The notes below the pieces were generated by a model. The model saw only the letters and a list, made by a program, of their open reading frames with translations. It was not told the DNA's origin and searched no databases. Positions 15,090-23,836 of a DNA stretch of 64,000 nt are shown piece after piece. Position numbers and translations under genes: made by a program. Source of the stretch: Corallococcus caeni (GTDB taxonomy: Bacteria; Myxococcota; Myxococcia; Myxococcales; Myxococcaceae); the NCBI RefSeq assembly GCF_036245865.1, contig NZ_BTTW01000001.1:1860001-1924000 (forward strand), given 5' to 3'. Position 1 is the stretch's first letter; the number at the start of each line of letters is the position of its first letter.

Positions 15090-18086
15090 ATGGTGATGGG
15101 GTGGAGGGGTCGGTTCGTCCTGCTGGCGTCGCTGGTCGCGGGGACGATGGCGTGTCACGAGGAGGACCAGACGCGCGGGGTGCAGGCCACGGCGGTGCTG
15201 GACGTGGACGCGCTCGACTTCGGCGAGGTGCCGGTGGGCGAGTGGCGTGAGAAGGAGGTCCGGATCCGCAACGTCGGCTACGTGCCCTTCTCCGCGCTGG
15301 AAGCGCTGGGGATTGGCAACAACCCGTCGTACCAGGTGGAGCTGACGGACGGAGGCGGCCGCGTGCCGCCGGGCGAGTCGCACGTCGTCAAGGTGCGCTT
15401 CCACCCCCTGAAGGAGGGGCCCGTGGAGGAGACGCTCCGCGTGACGACGGACGCCAACGTGGGCGCGCTCCAGCAGCTCCAGGTCCAGGGCCTGGGCACG
15501 CCCACGCGCATCGGCGTGAACCCGCCGGTGCTGGACTACGAGACGCTGGAGGTGGACAGCGACCGCACGCTGGAGGTCACCGTCACCAACCCGGTGGACC
15601 TGCCGCTGACGCTGAAGGTGGCGGGCGACCAGGCGGACCCCTTCACGCCGGACACCATCACGGTGCCGCCCAACAGCACCCAGGTGGTGAAGACGAAGTA
15701 CCTGCCCCGCGCGCTGGGGCAGATGGGCGCGCGGCTGGAGGTCATCTCCTGCGAGACGTGCACCCCGTCCGTGGTGGACTTGAAGGGCAACTCCGTGGCG
15801 AGCGCCTTCGTGTTCGACCCGGCGCCCGTGCCCTTCGACGAAATCCCGGTGCACGAGCGCACCGAGTCCTTCACCCGCGCGCGCAACATCACCTGGCGCC
15901 CGGTGACCATCTCCGCGCTGGCGACGAGCGACCGGGCCTTCTCTCCGCTGACCAAGCCGGAGGGCAGCACGGTGCAGCCGGGCGAGGTGGTGGAGATGCG
16001 CATGGAGTTCGCCGCGCGCTTCTCCGGCCCCAACGTGGGCAACCTCACGGTGGCGTACGCGTCCGACAAGTCGCGTGAGTCCCGCGTGATGCTGGATGCG
16101 CGCGGTGGCCGGCCCACGCTGGCGGTGGCCCCGGTGGCGCTGGACTTCGGCGAGCTGCCGGTGGGCGGCAAGCTGGAGCAGGTCATCCGCATCACCAACG
16201 CGGGCAGCAACGGCCCGCTCACCTTCACCGGCGTGCGCGCCGACGGCGACGCGGTGCAGTTCAACGTGGGCACGCCCACGCGCGGCACGCAGGGCTATAC
16301 GTGGAAGGGCGGCACCTGGCCCGCGCTGGAGGCCAACGGCCTGCAGATCCAACCGGGCGACGACGCGCTGGAGCTGAAGGTCTACTTCGAGCCCAAGAAC
16401 GAGGGCACCTTCAGCGCGACGCTCTACGTGCAGTCCAACGACCTGTTCACGCCCGAGCGCGCCATCGTCCTGACGGGCCGCGCCCGCGCCTCCGGCCCCT
16501 GCGTCTACGAGCTCCTGCCGCAGCCGAAGCTGGAGTTCGCCAACGTGGTGCCGGGCCGCGGCGCGGTGCTGGGCTTCTACTTCCGCAACCCGGGCCGGGC
16601 CGAGTGCGCCATCAAGGACGTGCACCTGTCCAATGACGGCGGCGGCGTGTTCTCCATGCCCGGCGGTCCCATCACCGGCGGCGTGGTGCTCTACGACACG
16701 GCCTTCAGCTCCATGATTGCCTTCAAGGCGCCCACCACGGGCGGCGAGTTCAACGGCGAGCTGATGCTCACCGTCAACAACCCGGCCTACCCCACGGTGA
16801 CGCTGCCCATCCACGCGGTGTCCAACCCGTCCTGCCTCGTGGCCACGCCGTCCTTCGTGGACTTCGGGCCCATTCGCTACGACTGCCCGGCCAGGCCGCG
16901 CAAGACGTTCCTGTCCAACCGCTGCAGCGAGCCGCTCACCGTGGCGGACGCCACCATCGGCAACGGCACGTCGAAGCAGTTCTCGCTGCTCACGCCGGTG
17001 ACGGCGCCTATCACGCTCCAGCCCGGCGAGGGCTTCGAGATGGAGGTGGACTACGCCCGCAACGTGCTGGGCCAGCACTACAGCCCGCTGTACTTCCAGG
17101 CGGACACGGAGCCCAACCGCTTCCTCGTCCCGCTGCTCGCGGAGACCAACCACGAGGGCATCCAGGTGGACCGCTTCACGCAGGGCACCGACAGCCAGCT
17201 GGACGTGCTCTTCGTGGTCTCCAACACCACCACGATGGAGACCTACCAGCAGCGCCTGCGCAACGCGATTCCCGGCTGGCTGCAGCGGGCGAAGGAGCTG
17301 AACGTGGACGTGCGCGTGGGCGTCACCAGCACGGGCCTGGTGCAGCGCCAGGGGCTGTGCGGCGGCGGCGCCAACGGCGGTGAGGCCGGCCGGCTCTTCC
17401 CGGTGGACGGCAGCCGCGCCCGCGTGGTGTCCGGCAACAGCGCCAACGCGGCGGCCACCATCCAGGCCAACCTGGACGTGGGCCTCTGCCACAACCTGGT
17501 GCAGGGCCTGGAGACGACGCGCCAGGCCCTGTCCGCCCCGCTGTCCGAGCAGGCCGACGACGTCCGCACCCCGCAGCCCAACGACGGCAACCTGGGCTTC
17601 ACCCGCGCCGCGGCCCGCATGGCGGTGGTGGTGCTGGCGGACGAGGACGACCACTCCGGCTTCACGCCCGACAGCTACATCCAGTTCCTCCAGACGCTGA
17701 AGGGCACGGGCATGTCCCAGCGCAGCAACCTGCACGCGCTCATCCCCAACGGCGCCTGCTCCACCGCGAGCAGCAGCGCGGACCGCTTCGCCGCGGTCGC
17801 CAGGGGCACGGGCGGCACGGTGGGCTCCATCTGCGAGGGGGACTACCGCGGGTTCCTGGACCCCATCATCCAGAAGGCCGGCGAGCCGCAGGCGGACTTC
17901 CCGCTCACCGCCACGCCGGACGGCACGCAGGAGATGAGCGTGCGCGTGAACGGCCGCCCCCTGGGTGCGGACCAGTGGACCTACGACGCGGGCCGCAACG
18001 CGGTCATCTTCGCGGCGGGCTCCGTGCCCACCCCGGGCCAGGCCGTGGAGATCCGCTACCGCAGCGTCTGCGCGCCGACGCCGTAG
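15090..18086 (+). CDS. ASH (choice-of-anchor-D-like) repeat lipoprotein with VWA-like C-terminal domain
   Basis: This 998-aa secreted protein has a hydrophobic signal ending AGTMAC (Cys21-22 region), a weak lipobox. Residues about 35-690 hold five or six Ig-like ASPM-SPD2-Hydin-type modules, seen as repeated LDFGEVPVG or LDFGELPVGG starts and NxG turns. Residues about 700-960 resemble a von Willebrand A domain: D705-VLFVV, later RMAVVVLADEDDHSG. The metal-binding motif, normally VVDNSGSM, reads VVSNTTTM, so the first Asp is Ser711. It is probably an outer-surface structural protein. ATG 15090 follows GGGGAG at about 6 nt; the ATG 33 bp upstream lacks a site. A sigma54-like promoter precedes it and an intrinsic terminator follows. 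Confidence 0.8.
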   Translation: MVMGWRGRFVLLASLVAGTMACHEEDQTRGVQATAVLDVDALDFGEVPVGEWREKEVRIRNVGYVPFSALEALGIGNNPSYQVELTDGGGRVPPGESHVVKVRFHPLKEGPVEETLRVTTDANVGALQQLQVQGLGTPTRIGVNPPVLDYETLEVDSDRTLEVTVTNPVDLPLTLKVAGDQADPFTPDTITVPPNSTQVVKTKYLPRALGQMGARLEVISCETCTPSVVDLKGNSVASAFVFDPAPVPFDEIPVHERTESFTRARNITWRPVTISALATSDRAFSPLTKPEGSTVQPGEVVEMRMEFAARFSGPNVGNLTVAYASDKSRESRVMLDARGGRPTLAVAPVALDFGELPVGGKLEQVIRITNAGSNGPLTFTGVRADGDAVQFNVGTPTRGTQGYTWKGGTWPALEANGLQIQPGDDALELKVYFEPKNEGTFSATLYVQSNDLFTPERAIVLTGRARASGPCVYELLPQPKLEFANVVPGRGAVLGFYFRNPGRAECAIKDVHLSNDGGGVFSMPGGPITGGVVLYDTAFSSMIAFKAPTTGGEFNGELMLTVNNPAYPTVTLPIHAVSNPSCLVATPSFVDFGPIRYDCPARPRKTFLSNRCSEPLTVADATIGNGTSKQFSLLTPVTAPITLQPGEGFEMEVDYARNVLGQHYSPLYFQADTEPNRFLVPLLAETNHEGIQVDRFTQGTDSQLDVLFVVSNTTTMETYQQRLRNAIPGWLQRAKELNVDVRVGVTSTGLVQRQGLCGGGANGGEAGRLFPVDGSRARVVSGNSANAAATIQANLDVGLCHNLVQGLETTRQALSAPLSEQADDVRTPQPNDGNLGFTRAAARMAVVVLADEDDHSGFTPDSYIQFLQTLKGTGMSQRSNLHALIPNGACSTASSSADRFAAVARGTGGTVGSICEGDYRGFLDPIIQKAGEPQADFPLTATPDGTQEMSVRVNGRPLGADQWTYDAGRNAVIFAAGSVPTPGQAVEIRYRSVCAPTP

Positions 18087-18127
18087 CCGAGGGGCCGTAG
18101 CCGATACAAAGTCGTGACGCAGCGCGG

Positions 18128-18169
18128 CCGGGCCGGTCCCTCCAGGGGGCCGGCCCGGTTCGCGTTTTT
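18128..18169 (+). terminator. Rho-independent terminator
   Basis: CCGGGCCGG (18128-18136) pairs with CCGGCCCGG (18150-18158) around a 13-nt loop that can itself pair (CCC/GGG). TTCGCGTTTTT follows. It ends the ASH-domain lipoprotein transcript. Confidence 0.75.
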
Positions 18170-18185
18170 GGGGGTGCTCGGGCTT

Positions 18186-18213
18186 TTGAGATCCGCGCTG
18201 ACGCGGCTATCGT
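18186..18213 (+). promoter_or_regulatory. Sigma70-like promoter for the Ser/Thr kinase gene
   Basis: TTGAGA (18186-18191), a 16-bp spacer and TATCGT (18208-18213). The -10 hexamer ends 10 nt before the GTG start at 18224, so transcription would begin within a few bases of the start codon. No ribosome-binding site is present at normal distance, suggesting a leaderless mRNA. Confidence 0.5.
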
Positions 18214-18223
18214 CACGGCCGGA

Positions 18224-19810
18224 GTGGAAACGTTCGGCCGCTATGAATTGCTGCGCAAGCTGGCCACCGGCGGCATGGGGGCCGTCTACCTTGCCCGGCA
18301 GAAGGGGCCGGTGGGCTTCCAGAAGCTGCTGGTGGTGAAGCGGCTGTTGCCCCACCTGTCGGAGGACGACGAGTTCCTCCAGATGTTCCTGGACGAGGCG
18401 CGCATCGCGGCGCTGCTCAACCACCCCAACATCGCGCAGATCTACGAGATGGGGGACGTGGACGGGCAGTACTACATCGCGATGGAGTACGTGCACGGCG
18501 AGCCCCTGGGCTCGCTGGTACCGCGCGCGTCCGCGCACCCGGGCGGCTTTCCGCTGGGGCTGCGGTGCCGGATCATCGCGGAGGCGGCGGCGGGGCTGGA
18601 CGCGGCGCACAACGCGCGCAGTCCGTCCGGCCGGAAGCTGTCGCTCATCCACCGGGACGTGTCGCCGCAGAACGTGCTGGTGGGCTTCAACGGCGGCGTG
18701 AAGCTCATCGACTTCGGGGTGGCGAAGGCGCAGGGGAAGCTGTCGCAAACGGTGGTGGGCACCATCAAGGGTAAGCACGCGTACATGTCCCCGGAGCAGG
18801 CGCGGGGCGAGCCGCTGGATGCGCGCTCGGACGTGTTCGGGCTGGGGACGGTGTTCTACGAGCTGTTGACGGGCGGGCGCCTGTTCAAGCGCGAGACGGA
18901 GATGGCCACGCTCAAGGCCGTCGTGGGGCACAAGATCGTCCCCCCCTCGGAGGCGGTGCCGGGGATCCCGAAGTCGTTGGATCCGATTGTCTTCAAGGCG
19001 CTGGCGCGCAAGCGCGACGACCGGTTCACCACGGCGGGCGAGCTGCAGCTGGCGCTGGAGGAGTTCCTCCAGCAGGAGAAGCTGCACGGCACCAGCGCGC
19101 ACCTGGCGGCGTTCATGCGGGACGTCTACGCGGACGAGTTGGAGGAGGAGCGCTTCGCGGCCGAGCCGACGATGATCTACTTCGACCCGCGCCTGATGGC
19201 CCGGCCGGGCAGCGCGGCCGCCGCGAAGGCCCCGGTCTCCGGGACTACGGGGACGACGCCGTCCGCGGGCAAGGCGCAGCCGGCTCCGGCGAAGACGCCG
19301 CCCCGCGCGCCGGAGCCGTCGGTGAGCCAGTCGTCGACGAAGGCCGCCGCGTCTCCGGAGGACTCCGGCGTGGGGCGGCCGCCGCGCACGAGGGAGACCT
19401 CCGGCCTGAGCCGCCCGGACGCCCGGCCCGTGAGGACGCGGGAGCACACCGGCGCGAGCCTCGCGGACACCCGGCCCCTGAGCGATGAGGACGAGGGCCC
19501 GTCCACCGCGAAGCACGAGGCCGTGCGCGGGGAGGCCCCCCGTTCGTCCACCGCGAGGCACGACGCTGTTCGCGCCGACGCCTCGAAGCCGTCGCGCGCG
19601 CCGGACAGCTCCACGGGAAGCCGTCCCGCCGCGAAGGCCGTGAAGTCCTCCGCGGATACGACCGGCAGCCGCTCCGCCGCGAAGGCCGTGCGCGCACCGG
19701 AGGACTCCGTCGGCGGCAAGGTGCCCGCGAAGACGGCTCGCCCCACGGAAGGGTCCGTCTCCTCCGCCCGGCGCCCCGCGCGCGGCGGCGGTTCCGACTC
19801 CGACAAGTAG
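18224..19810 (+). CDS. Hanks-type serine/threonine protein kinase
   Basis: This 528-aa protein has a kinase domain at about residues 7-280: Gly loop LATGGMGAVYLAR, K39 in VVKRLL, catalytic loop LIHRDVSPQNVLV, DFG in LIDFGVAKA and AYMSPEQARGEP in the activation segment, all intact. The C-terminal 210 residues are low-complexity, rich in Ala, Pro, Ser, Thr and Arg, with imperfect repeats such as TARHDAVR and SRSAAKAV; there is no membrane helix or sensor domain. It is likely a cytoplasmic kinase whose tail is a phosphorylation or docking region. The GTG start is assigned from the onset of kinase homology (METFGRYELL). Confidence 0.9.
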   Translation: METFGRYELLRKLATGGMGAVYLARQKGPVGFQKLLVVKRLLPHLSEDDEFLQMFLDEARIAALLNHPNIAQIYEMGDVDGQYYIAMEYVHGEPLGSLVPRASAHPGGFPLGLRCRIIAEAAAGLDAAHNARSPSGRKLSLIHRDVSPQNVLVGFNGGVKLIDFGVAKAQGKLSQTVVGTIKGKHAYMSPEQARGEPLDARSDVFGLGTVFYELLTGGRLFKRETEMATLKAVVGHKIVPPSEAVPGIPKSLDPIVFKALARKRDDRFTTAGELQLALEEFLQQEKLHGTSAHLAAFMRDVYADELEEERFAAEPTMIYFDPRLMARPGSAAAAKAPVSGTTGTTPSAGKAQPAPAKTPPRAPEPSVSQSSTKAAASPEDSGVGRPPRTRETSGLSRPDARPVRTREHTGASLADTRPLSDEDEGPSTAKHEAVRGEAPRSSTARHDAVRADASKPSRAPDSSTGSRPAAKAVKSSADTTGSRSAAKAVRAPEDSVGGKVPAKTARPTEGSVSSARRPARGGGSDSDK

Positions 19811-19816
19811 GCCGCC

Positions 19817-19886
19817 GCGCTATCGCGACAGGCCACCCACGAGGAGGCCGGTGCGCTATCGCGACAGTCCGCCCGCGAGGAGGCCG
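19817..19886. repeat. Two-copy 34-bp tandem direct repeat
   Basis: GCGCTATCGCGACAG followed by CC and CGAGGAGGCCG occurs at 19817-19850 and again at 19853-19886, a 36-bp period with few mismatches. It lies between the kinase stop and the stop of the PhnD-like gene on the other strand. The TATCGCGA core is partly palindromic. It is a local tandem duplication; a regulatory role is possible but not shown. Confidence 0.6.
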
Positions 19887-19911
19887 CTGCTCCGTCGAGA
19901 CCGCGTCGCGG

Positions 19912-20736
19912 CTACAGGCTGGCCAGGGCCACGCGGTACAGCGCGCGGTAGCCCATGCGCGGCGCCACTTCGAACCGCTCCGCGTTGAAGATGTCTCGCA
20001 GGAGCGCCTGCCCGTCCGGCGTGGCCGTCAGCCCCAGCAGCGCCGCCTCCAGCGCCGCCACCAGCGGGGCGGGCAGCCCCATCGCCACCGGCACGCCGTC
20101 GTTGGGGGCCTCGTCCGTGTAGGCCAGGAGCTCGAACTTCGCGCCCATCCCCCGCCCCAGCACGTCCTCCACGCCCGTGGTGAACGTGAGCCCCGTGGAG
20201 GCCGGCGGACAGAAGACGCTCGTCACCTGCGCCCTGCCCTCCAGCACCGCCTCCAGCGCGCCCTGGTACGAGCCCGTGAACTGCTGCGCCACGAACACCC
20301 GCGACGGCTCCAGCCCCTGCGTCTTGAGGTACGCGCTGGGCAAGAGGTAGCCCGCCACCGAATCGCGGTCCACCCACGCCGCCGTGGAGCCCTTCAGCTT
20401 CTCCAGCGTCAGCCCGGAGCCCGCCCGCCCCACCAGCGCGGAGCGGTAGCTGGACATGCCCCGGCGCACCCCTCGCGCCAGCACCCGCACGCCCATGGCC
20501 TCCATGCGCGCGCACACGAAGGGCGGCGCCCAGGCCGCGTCCGCGCGCCCGGACAGCAGGTCCTTCGCCAGGGTCTCGTAGCTGGTGGCGACGCTCACCT
20601 CCACCAGCTTGCCCAACGCGCGCTGCAGGAACGACGCGAGCCGTTCCGCACGCTCGCGCGCCGTCTCGCTGCCCAGCGACGGCGGCAGGCCGAAACGGAA
20701 GGAGTGCCGTGGACCGGAGGGGACTTGCGGGGTCAT
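19912..20736 (-). CDS. PhnD-like phosphate/phosphonate-type solute-binding protein without signal peptide
   Basis: This 274-aa protein has the periplasmic-binding-protein fold of the PhnD family: SYETLAKDLLSGRADAAWAPPF (lobe 1), GSTAAWVDRDSVAGYLLPSAYL, and FTGSYQGALEAVLEGRAQVTSVFC. These are hallmark segments of phosphonate/phosphite-binding proteins and of PhnD-like sensor domains. There is no N-terminal hydrophobic signal, so it would stay in the cytoplasm, which is unusual for a transport protein. It follows the TerB-like gene by 12 bp in a ttcA-terB-phnD operon with no ABC permease nearby. A cytoplasmic ligand-sensing role is an inference. Confidence 0.75.
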   Translation of the reverse strand: MTPQVPSGPRHSFRFGLPPSLGSETARERAERLASFLQRALGKLVEVSVATSYETLAKDLLSGRADAAWAPPFVCARMEAMGVRVLARGVRRGMSSYRSALVGRAGSGLTLEKLKGSTAAWVDRDSVAGYLLPSAYLKTQGLEPSRVFVAQQFTGSYQGALEAVLEGRAQVTSVFCPPASTGLTFTTGVEDVLGRGMGAKFELLAYTDEAPNDGVPVAMGLPAPLVAALEAALLGLTATPDGQALLRDIFNAERFEVAPRMGYRALYRVALASL

Positions 20737-20748
20737 GCGACTCCCTGC

Positions 20749-21573
20749 TTACCCTTGCTGGTCCAACCGCGCCACTTCATCGTCCGCCAGACCGAACGTC
20801 GCCTGGAGCAGGTCCAGGATGCGCTGCTCCGCGGTGCTCGTCCGCCCGGACGCGTGGGCAATCTTGGTGGCAAGCTGGTAGGCCTTCACCCGCTGGGAGT
20901 GCGTGGCCAGCCCGTGCGCCAGCACGTGCAGCCGCTGGGGCAGCCCGTCCGACGCCAGCGCCGCCACCGACTCGCTCACGAAGCCCTGCGCCCGCTCCGG
21001 GCTCACGTTCTGGAAGAGCGGATCCGCCGCGAAGCTCTCCACCATCGCGCGGGCCTCCGCCTCCTTCAGCTGGCCGTCCGCCGCCAGCACCAGCACCATC
21101 ACCTCCGCGAACAGCCGCTCCAGGGGTTCGCCCAGCGCCTCCGACAGGCTGCCCCCCTGCTCAATCACGTCGATGATCTGCGCGACCTCGTCCTCGGAGA
21201 TGCCCAGCGCCGCCTGGAACGTCTTGAGCAGCCCCAATTCCGAGCGCGTGGCCCGCTGGTCCGCCAGCGCCACCGCCGCCGCCAGCCCGAAGGCCAGCAT
21301 CCGGTTCTTGTGGTCCGGCAGCCGGCGGCGCAGCGAGGCCAGCACCTCCTCCAGGTTGCGCGCCTCCGACAGCCGCACCGCGCTGGACTCCACCAGCAGG
21401 TTCAGCTCGCCGGACTGCGTGCCCTCGAACTCCGGGCGCTCCAGCACGCGCGCCAGCAGCGTCTGCATCTCGCGCTGGGACACGCTGCCGTCCGCCATGG
21501 CGGCCAGCAGCATGGCTTCCACCAGCGCCGCGTTGCGCTCCTTGCGCGCCTTCACTGCCTGCTCTCGAGCCAT
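20749..21573 (-). CDS. TerB-like (tellurite-resistance-family) helical protein
   Basis: This 274-aa all-helical cytoplasmic protein has two TerB-like segments: [20 protein letters not shown] (residues 19-38) and [20 protein letters not shown] (near 165-185), each with the ADGxxxxxE pattern that binds a metal in TerB. Function in bacteria outside the ter system is unclear. The ATG overlaps the end of ttcA by 22 bp and the PhnD-like gene follows by 12 bp. The start is chosen as the first ATG inside the ttcA overlap; the open frame extends upstream without a plausible start. Confidence 0.65.
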   Translation of the reverse strand: MAREQAVKARKERNAALVEAMLLAAMADGSVSQREMQTLLARVLERPEFEGTQSGELNLLVESSAVRLSEARNLEEVLASLRRRLPDHKNRMLAFGLAAAVALADQRATRSELGLLKTFQAALGISEDEVAQIIDVIEQGGSLSEALGEPLERLFAEVMVLVLAADGQLKEAEARAMVESFAADPLFQNVSPERAQGFVSESVAALASDGLPQRLHVLAHGLATHSQRVKAYQLATKIAHASGRTSTAEQRILDLLQATFGLADDEVARLDQQG

Positions 21574-22397
21574 AGACTGGCGCTCCCTTGCGTGTCGGTG
21601 GTGGGGGGGGTGACCGCGGGCCCGTCTTCCGTCGCGTTCAGCGGGTCCGGGTTCAGCGTCTTGTCCAAGAGGTGCGTGGGGCGCACGTTCGACATCGCGT
21701 TGAGCAGGCTCTGGCGGACGTTGGGGATCTCCTTGCCCAGGTCCTCCACCAGCTTCTGCATCCGCTTGCGCTGCAGGTTCTCCTGCGACCCGCACAGGTC
21801 ACAGGGGATGATGGGGAACTGCTTCGCCTCCGCGAACTGGATGATCTCCTTCTCCGGCGCGTAGCACAGCGGCCGGATGACCACGTTGCGGCCGTCGTCG
21901 CTCTTCAGGAGCGGCGGCATCGCCTTGAGGCTCCCGGCGAAGAACATGTTCAGGAGCATCGTGTGGATGAGGTCGTCGCGGTGGTGGCCCAGGGCGATCT
22001 TGTTGCAGCCCAGGTGCACGGCGGCGTTGTAGAGGATGCCCCGGCGCAGGCGCGAGCACACCGAGCACTGCGTCTTGCCGGGCGGGGTCTTCTCCAGGAC
22101 GATGCTGTAGGTGTCCTCCTTCAGCATCTTGTAGGCGTAGCCTTCCTTCTGGAAGTAGCCCTCCAGGATGTGGCCGGGGAAGCCGGGGTGGCCCTGGTCC
22201 AGGTTCACGGCCAGCAAGTCGAACTTCACGGGGGCCCGCCGCTGCAGCTCGCGCAGCAGGTGGAGCATCGTGTAGGAGTCCTTGCCTCCCGACACGCCCA
22301 CCATGATGCGGTCTCCGGCCTCGATGAGGCGGAAGTCCGCGATGGCCCGGCCCATGTGGCCAAGCAGGCTCTTTTCAAGACGTTGGGCGTCGTTCAT
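21552..22397 (-). CDS. ttcA: tRNA 2-thiocytidine biosynthesis protein TtcA
   Basis: This 281-aa PP-loop ATPase thiolates C32 of tRNA. It has SGGKDS (residues 36-41), the [4Fe-4S] ligands C111 and C114 ([10 protein letters not shown]) and a second CxxC, C199/C202 ([13 protein letters not shown]). The core [21 protein letters not shown] is nearly the E. coli TtcA sequence. The C-terminal 35 residues are a disordered-looking extension. ATG 22397 is preferred since TAGGAT lies 10 nt upstream, but ATG 22409 is also in frame. It is the first gene of a three-gene operon and is divergent from rnd. Confidence 0.92.
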   Translation of the reverse strand: MNDAQRLEKSLLGHMGRAIADFRLIEAGDRIMVGVSGGKDSYTMLHLLRELQRRAPVKFDLLAVNLDQGHPGFPGHILEGYFQKEGYAYKMLKEDTYSIVLEKTPPGKTQCSVCSRLRRGILYNAAVHLGCNKIALGHHRDDLIHTMLLNMFFAGSLKAMPPLLKSDDGRNVVIRPLCYAPEKEIIQFAEAKQFPIIPCDLCGSQENLQRKRMQKLVEDLGKEIPNVRQSLLNAMSNVRPTHLLDKTLNPDPLNATEDGPAVTPPTTDTQGSASLWLESRQ

Positions 22398-22407
22398 CGG
22401 CGGGGCC

Positions 22408-22413
22408 ATCCTA
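22408..22413 (-). promoter_or_regulatory. -10-like hexamer for ttcA (leaderless-type)
   Basis: On the minus strand TAGGAT ends 10 nt before ATG 22397. No ribosome-binding site is present. TTGACG occurs 21 nt further upstream, longer than normal spacing, so a -35 is not certain. Confidence 0.35.
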
Positions 22414-22458
22414 GCGGCGGTTCGGGAAAAAACACGTCAAAGGGGCGGGCCGGTCCGC

Positions 22459-22464
22459 TAGCCT
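22459..22464 (+). promoter_or_regulatory. -10-like hexamer for rnd (leaderless-type)
   Basis: TAGCCT ends 10 nt before the ATG at 22475, with no ribosome-binding site between. No recognisable -35 is present at normal spacing. Confidence 0.3.
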
Positions 22465-22474
22465 GCTCCCCGCG

Positions 22475-23644
22475 ATGCCGACCTTTCCTCAGGGAGCCGT
22501 GGATGTAGTGGACCGCGCGGGCGAGGAGGCCGCCACGCGGGTGCTGGAGGCCTCGCCGGAAGTGGCCGTGGACCTGGAGGCGGACGCCATGCACGCCTTC
22601 CGGGCCCGCCTGTGCTTCCTCCAGCTGGGCACCGACACGGACATCTTCCTCTTCGACACGCTCCAGCCGGGCGTGGATCCGCGCCTGCTCTCCCCCATGA
22701 TGGAGGACCCCGGGCGCACGAAGTACTTCCACGCCGCCCAGGGCGACCTGCAGTTCCTGGCCGAAGCGGGCGTGCGCGTGCGAGGCCTCTTCGACACGCA
22801 CCGCGCCGTGACGCTCCTGGGGTGGCCCAAGGTGGGCCTGGCGGACCTGGCGCGTGAGCGGCTGGGCGTGGAGCTGCCGAAGGAGCACCAGCAGTCCGAC
22901 TTCTCCCTGCGTCCCCTGCCCCCGGGCATGCGGGACTACATCGCCAACGACGTGCGCTACCTCTGCGAGCTGGGCCGTCAGGTGCGCGACGCGTGCCGCG
23001 AGGCGGACATCCTGGAGGAGGTGCTGCTGGACTGCGAGCGCATGTGCGCGGAGGCCGAGGCCCGGCCGGAGACGGGCGCCGAGTACAAGCCCAAGCTGTC
23101 CCGCAGCGGCCTGTCCCCGGTGCAGTACGCGCTCGCGCACGCCATCGCGCAGGGGCTGCACAAGCTGCGGCTGGAGTGGGCGGAGAAGGACAACGTGCCC
23201 ATGGGCCGCATGCTGTCCAACATGGCCATCACCGACCTGGCCCTGAAGCAGCCGGACACGCACAAGGACCTGGCGCGCGCGGCCGGCGTGCGGGGCGCGG
23301 TGGTGCGCGCGCACGGCGACGCCATCCTCGCCCTCATCCGCGAACAGCAGCAGAAGGCCACCCGGGGCGAGCTGGACCTGGACCGCGAGCCCAAGGGTCC
23401 GCGCGACCCCCACCGGCGCAAGCGCGAGGACGCGCTCAAGGCGTTCCGTGTCGAGCAGGCCACGCTGCGCAAGGTGACGCCCAGCGTGGTGCTCACCAAC
23501 CCGCTCATGGACGCGCTGGCGTCGAAGCCGCCCACGAGCGCGGAGGAGCTGTCGCAGCTGCCCTACTTCGGGGAAAAGCGGATCAAGTTGTACGGCGACA
23601 AGCTGATCGCCCTGCTCCAACCCTTTCCGGTGCTGGGAAGCTGA
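22475..23644 (+). CDS. rnd: Ribonuclease D-like 3'-5' exonuclease
   Basis: This 389-aa protein has a DEDD exonuclease domain (about residues 20-185): VAVDLEAD gives D33 and E35, FHAAQGDLQFL carries the third acidic ligand, and QQSDFSLRPLPPGMRDYIANDVRYL carries the Y...D motif. Two HRDC-type helical domains follow (about 215-295 and 310-385). RNase D trims 3' ends of tRNA and other RNAs. It is divergent from ttcA, so two tRNA-related genes share one intergenic region. Confidence 0.88.
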   Translation: MPTFPQGAVDVVDRAGEEAATRVLEASPEVAVDLEADAMHAFRARLCFLQLGTDTDIFLFDTLQPGVDPRLLSPMMEDPGRTKYFHAAQGDLQFLAEAGVRVRGLFDTHRAVTLLGWPKVGLADLARERLGVELPKEHQQSDFSLRPLPPGMRDYIANDVRYLCELGRQVRDACREADILEEVLLDCERMCAEAEARPETGAEYKPKLSRSGLSPVQYALAHAIAQGLHKLRLEWAEKDNVPMGRMLSNMAITDLALKQPDTHKDLARAAGVRGAVVRAHGDAILALIREQQQKATRGELDLDREPKGPRDPHRRKREDALKAFRVEQATLRKVTPSVVLTNPLMDALASKPPTSAEELSQLPYFGEKRIKLYGDKLIALLQPFPVLGS

Positions 23645-23836
23645 CGTTCGCCCGCGACGAAGAGGCAGCCAGGCTACGATTCGGCTGAATCACGCGCGGG
23701 GCTTGTGCATCCCTGTGCGGCTCGCTGTCCATGACCCTGGAACGCAGGTGTTCAAGCGCCATCTGCGGCTCCGGTGCCGGTTGCGAGAACCGCGTGCGTG
23801 CGTACCTTTGACGCCGCACAAAGGGAGGGCGTGGTC

